The notes under the pieces are model-generated. The model was not told where the DNA came from. It saw only the letters and a program-made list of their open reading frames with translations, and did not search any database. The translations under genes and the position numbers were made by a program. A DNA stretch of 64,000 nucleotides from Pedobacter endophyticus (GTDB lineage: Bacteria > Bacteroidota > Bacteroidia > Sphingobacteriales > Sphingobacteriaceae), in NCBI RefSeq assembly GCF_015679185.1, contig NZ_CP064939.1:2480001-2544000 (forward strand). Direction: 5' to 3'. Numbering within the stretch: the stretch's first letter is position 1; every line of letters starts with the position of its first letter. Positions 63,592-64,000 of this stretch are shown in pieces.

Positions 63592-64000
63592 TTAAATATG
63601 TATCGCTCTGTTTTCAGTTGCAGCTAACGCAGCTTCTTTTAAGGCTTCGGTATAAGTGGGGTGAGCGTGACAGGTGCGGGCAATATCTTCTGCCGATGCA
63701 CGGAACTCCATCGCAATAACTGCTTCTGCAATCATATCCGCAGCACGCGGGCCAATCATGTGTACACCTAAAACTTCATCAGTTGTAGCGTCGGCCAAAA
63801 CTTTAACGAAACCATCAGTATCCATGCTCGCTTTTGCACGTCCGCTGGCTTTAAACGGAAATGAACCCGCTTTGTATTTTGTTCCTTTTTCTTTCAGTTG
63901 CTCTTCGGTTAAACCTACCGATGCAACCTCTGGCCAGGTGTAAACCACGCCGGGAATTAAATTATAGTTAATATGTGGCTTCTGTCCCGCAATAGTTTCA
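63592..64000 (-). CDS. lpdA: Dihydrolipoamide dehydrogenase, C-terminal part
   Basis: The 5' end lies outside the window; 136 codons are visible. It is the dimerisation domain of this FAD flavoenzyme, the E3 component of 2-oxoacid dehydrogenase complexes. Visible motifs are [24 protein letters not shown] (in part), [21 protein letters not shown] and the catalytic [16 protein letters not shown] with the HxHPTxxE signature whose His and Glu act in the disulfide relay across the dimer. The stop codon lies in TAAT at 63592. Confidence 0.94.
   Translation of the reverse strand, partial: ETIAGQKPHINYNLIPGVVYTWPEVASVGLTEEQLKEKGTKYKAGSFPFKASGRAKASMDTDGFVKVLADATTDEVLGVHMIGPRAADMIAEAVIAMEFRASAEDIARTCHAHPTYTEALKEAALAATENRAIHI

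Overview
The window looks like chromosomal DNA of a Bacteroidota bacterium, most likely a Sphingobacteriaceae (Pedobacter-type) member. The evidence is three SusC/SusD pairs with many surface lipoproteins, TAnnTTTG-type -7 promoter elements, a small lycopene-cyclase-domain protein with CrtI and CrtZ, and intergenic DNA full of short palindromic and tandem repeats. The genus is an inference; no rRNA is present.

Layout. 1-6616: the end of a polysaccharide utilisation locus (SusE-like, SusD, SusC), with a LacI-family regulator upstream and two perfect 18-bp palindromes between regulator and SusC. 6960-9032: a lone receiver-domain response regulator and DNA polymerase IV. 9326-11794: a secreted glutaminase-family (DUF4964/5127/4965/1793) protein. 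12348-30471: one long minus-strand operon of eleven envelope genes with two SusC/SusD pairs, two fasciclin lipoproteins, a DUF5007 protein, a TIG/delta-60 repeat protein, a degenerate alkaline-phosphatase-fold protein, a DUF1735-PA14 protein and a PKD-discoidin protein. It contains no recognisable glycoside hydrolase. The operon and the glutaminase-family gene share an identical 17-bp semi-palindrome upstream, which suggests one regulon. This operon is the most interesting part of the window. 31355-36775: a SulP anion transporter and a secreted GH2 beta-galactosidase. 36890-37660: six copies of a 133-bp tandem repeat.

37850-45868: a DUF808 membrane protein, a GNAT acetyltransferase with a probably leaderless mRNA, a GAF/PAS protein without kinase domain, a translationally coupled aldo/keto reductase and AraC regulator, an AbiE-type toxin-antitoxin pair whose toxin lacks a catalytic Asp, a tRNA-Asn array with two intact and two decayed copies, and a PfkB-family sugar kinase. 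45958-53448: a carotenoid region (lycopene cyclase domain protein, CrtI, CrtZ; no phytoene synthase seen) mixed with a cytochrome b5-like protein, an ECF-type sigma factor and MurB. 53613-60132: a TetR regulator and a TolC/adaptor/RND efflux operon. 60291-64000: a secreted putative metal-dependent hydrolase, a ParD/ParE-like toxin-antitoxin pair, an MFS transporter and the C-terminal part of dihydrolipoamide dehydrogenase.

Genes act together as two glycan or glycoconjugate import systems with their regulators, an efflux system with its repressor, two toxin-antitoxin modules and part of a zeaxanthin-type carotenoid pathway. At least five dispersed repeat families occupy the intergenic space; one element lies inside the eleven-gene operon.
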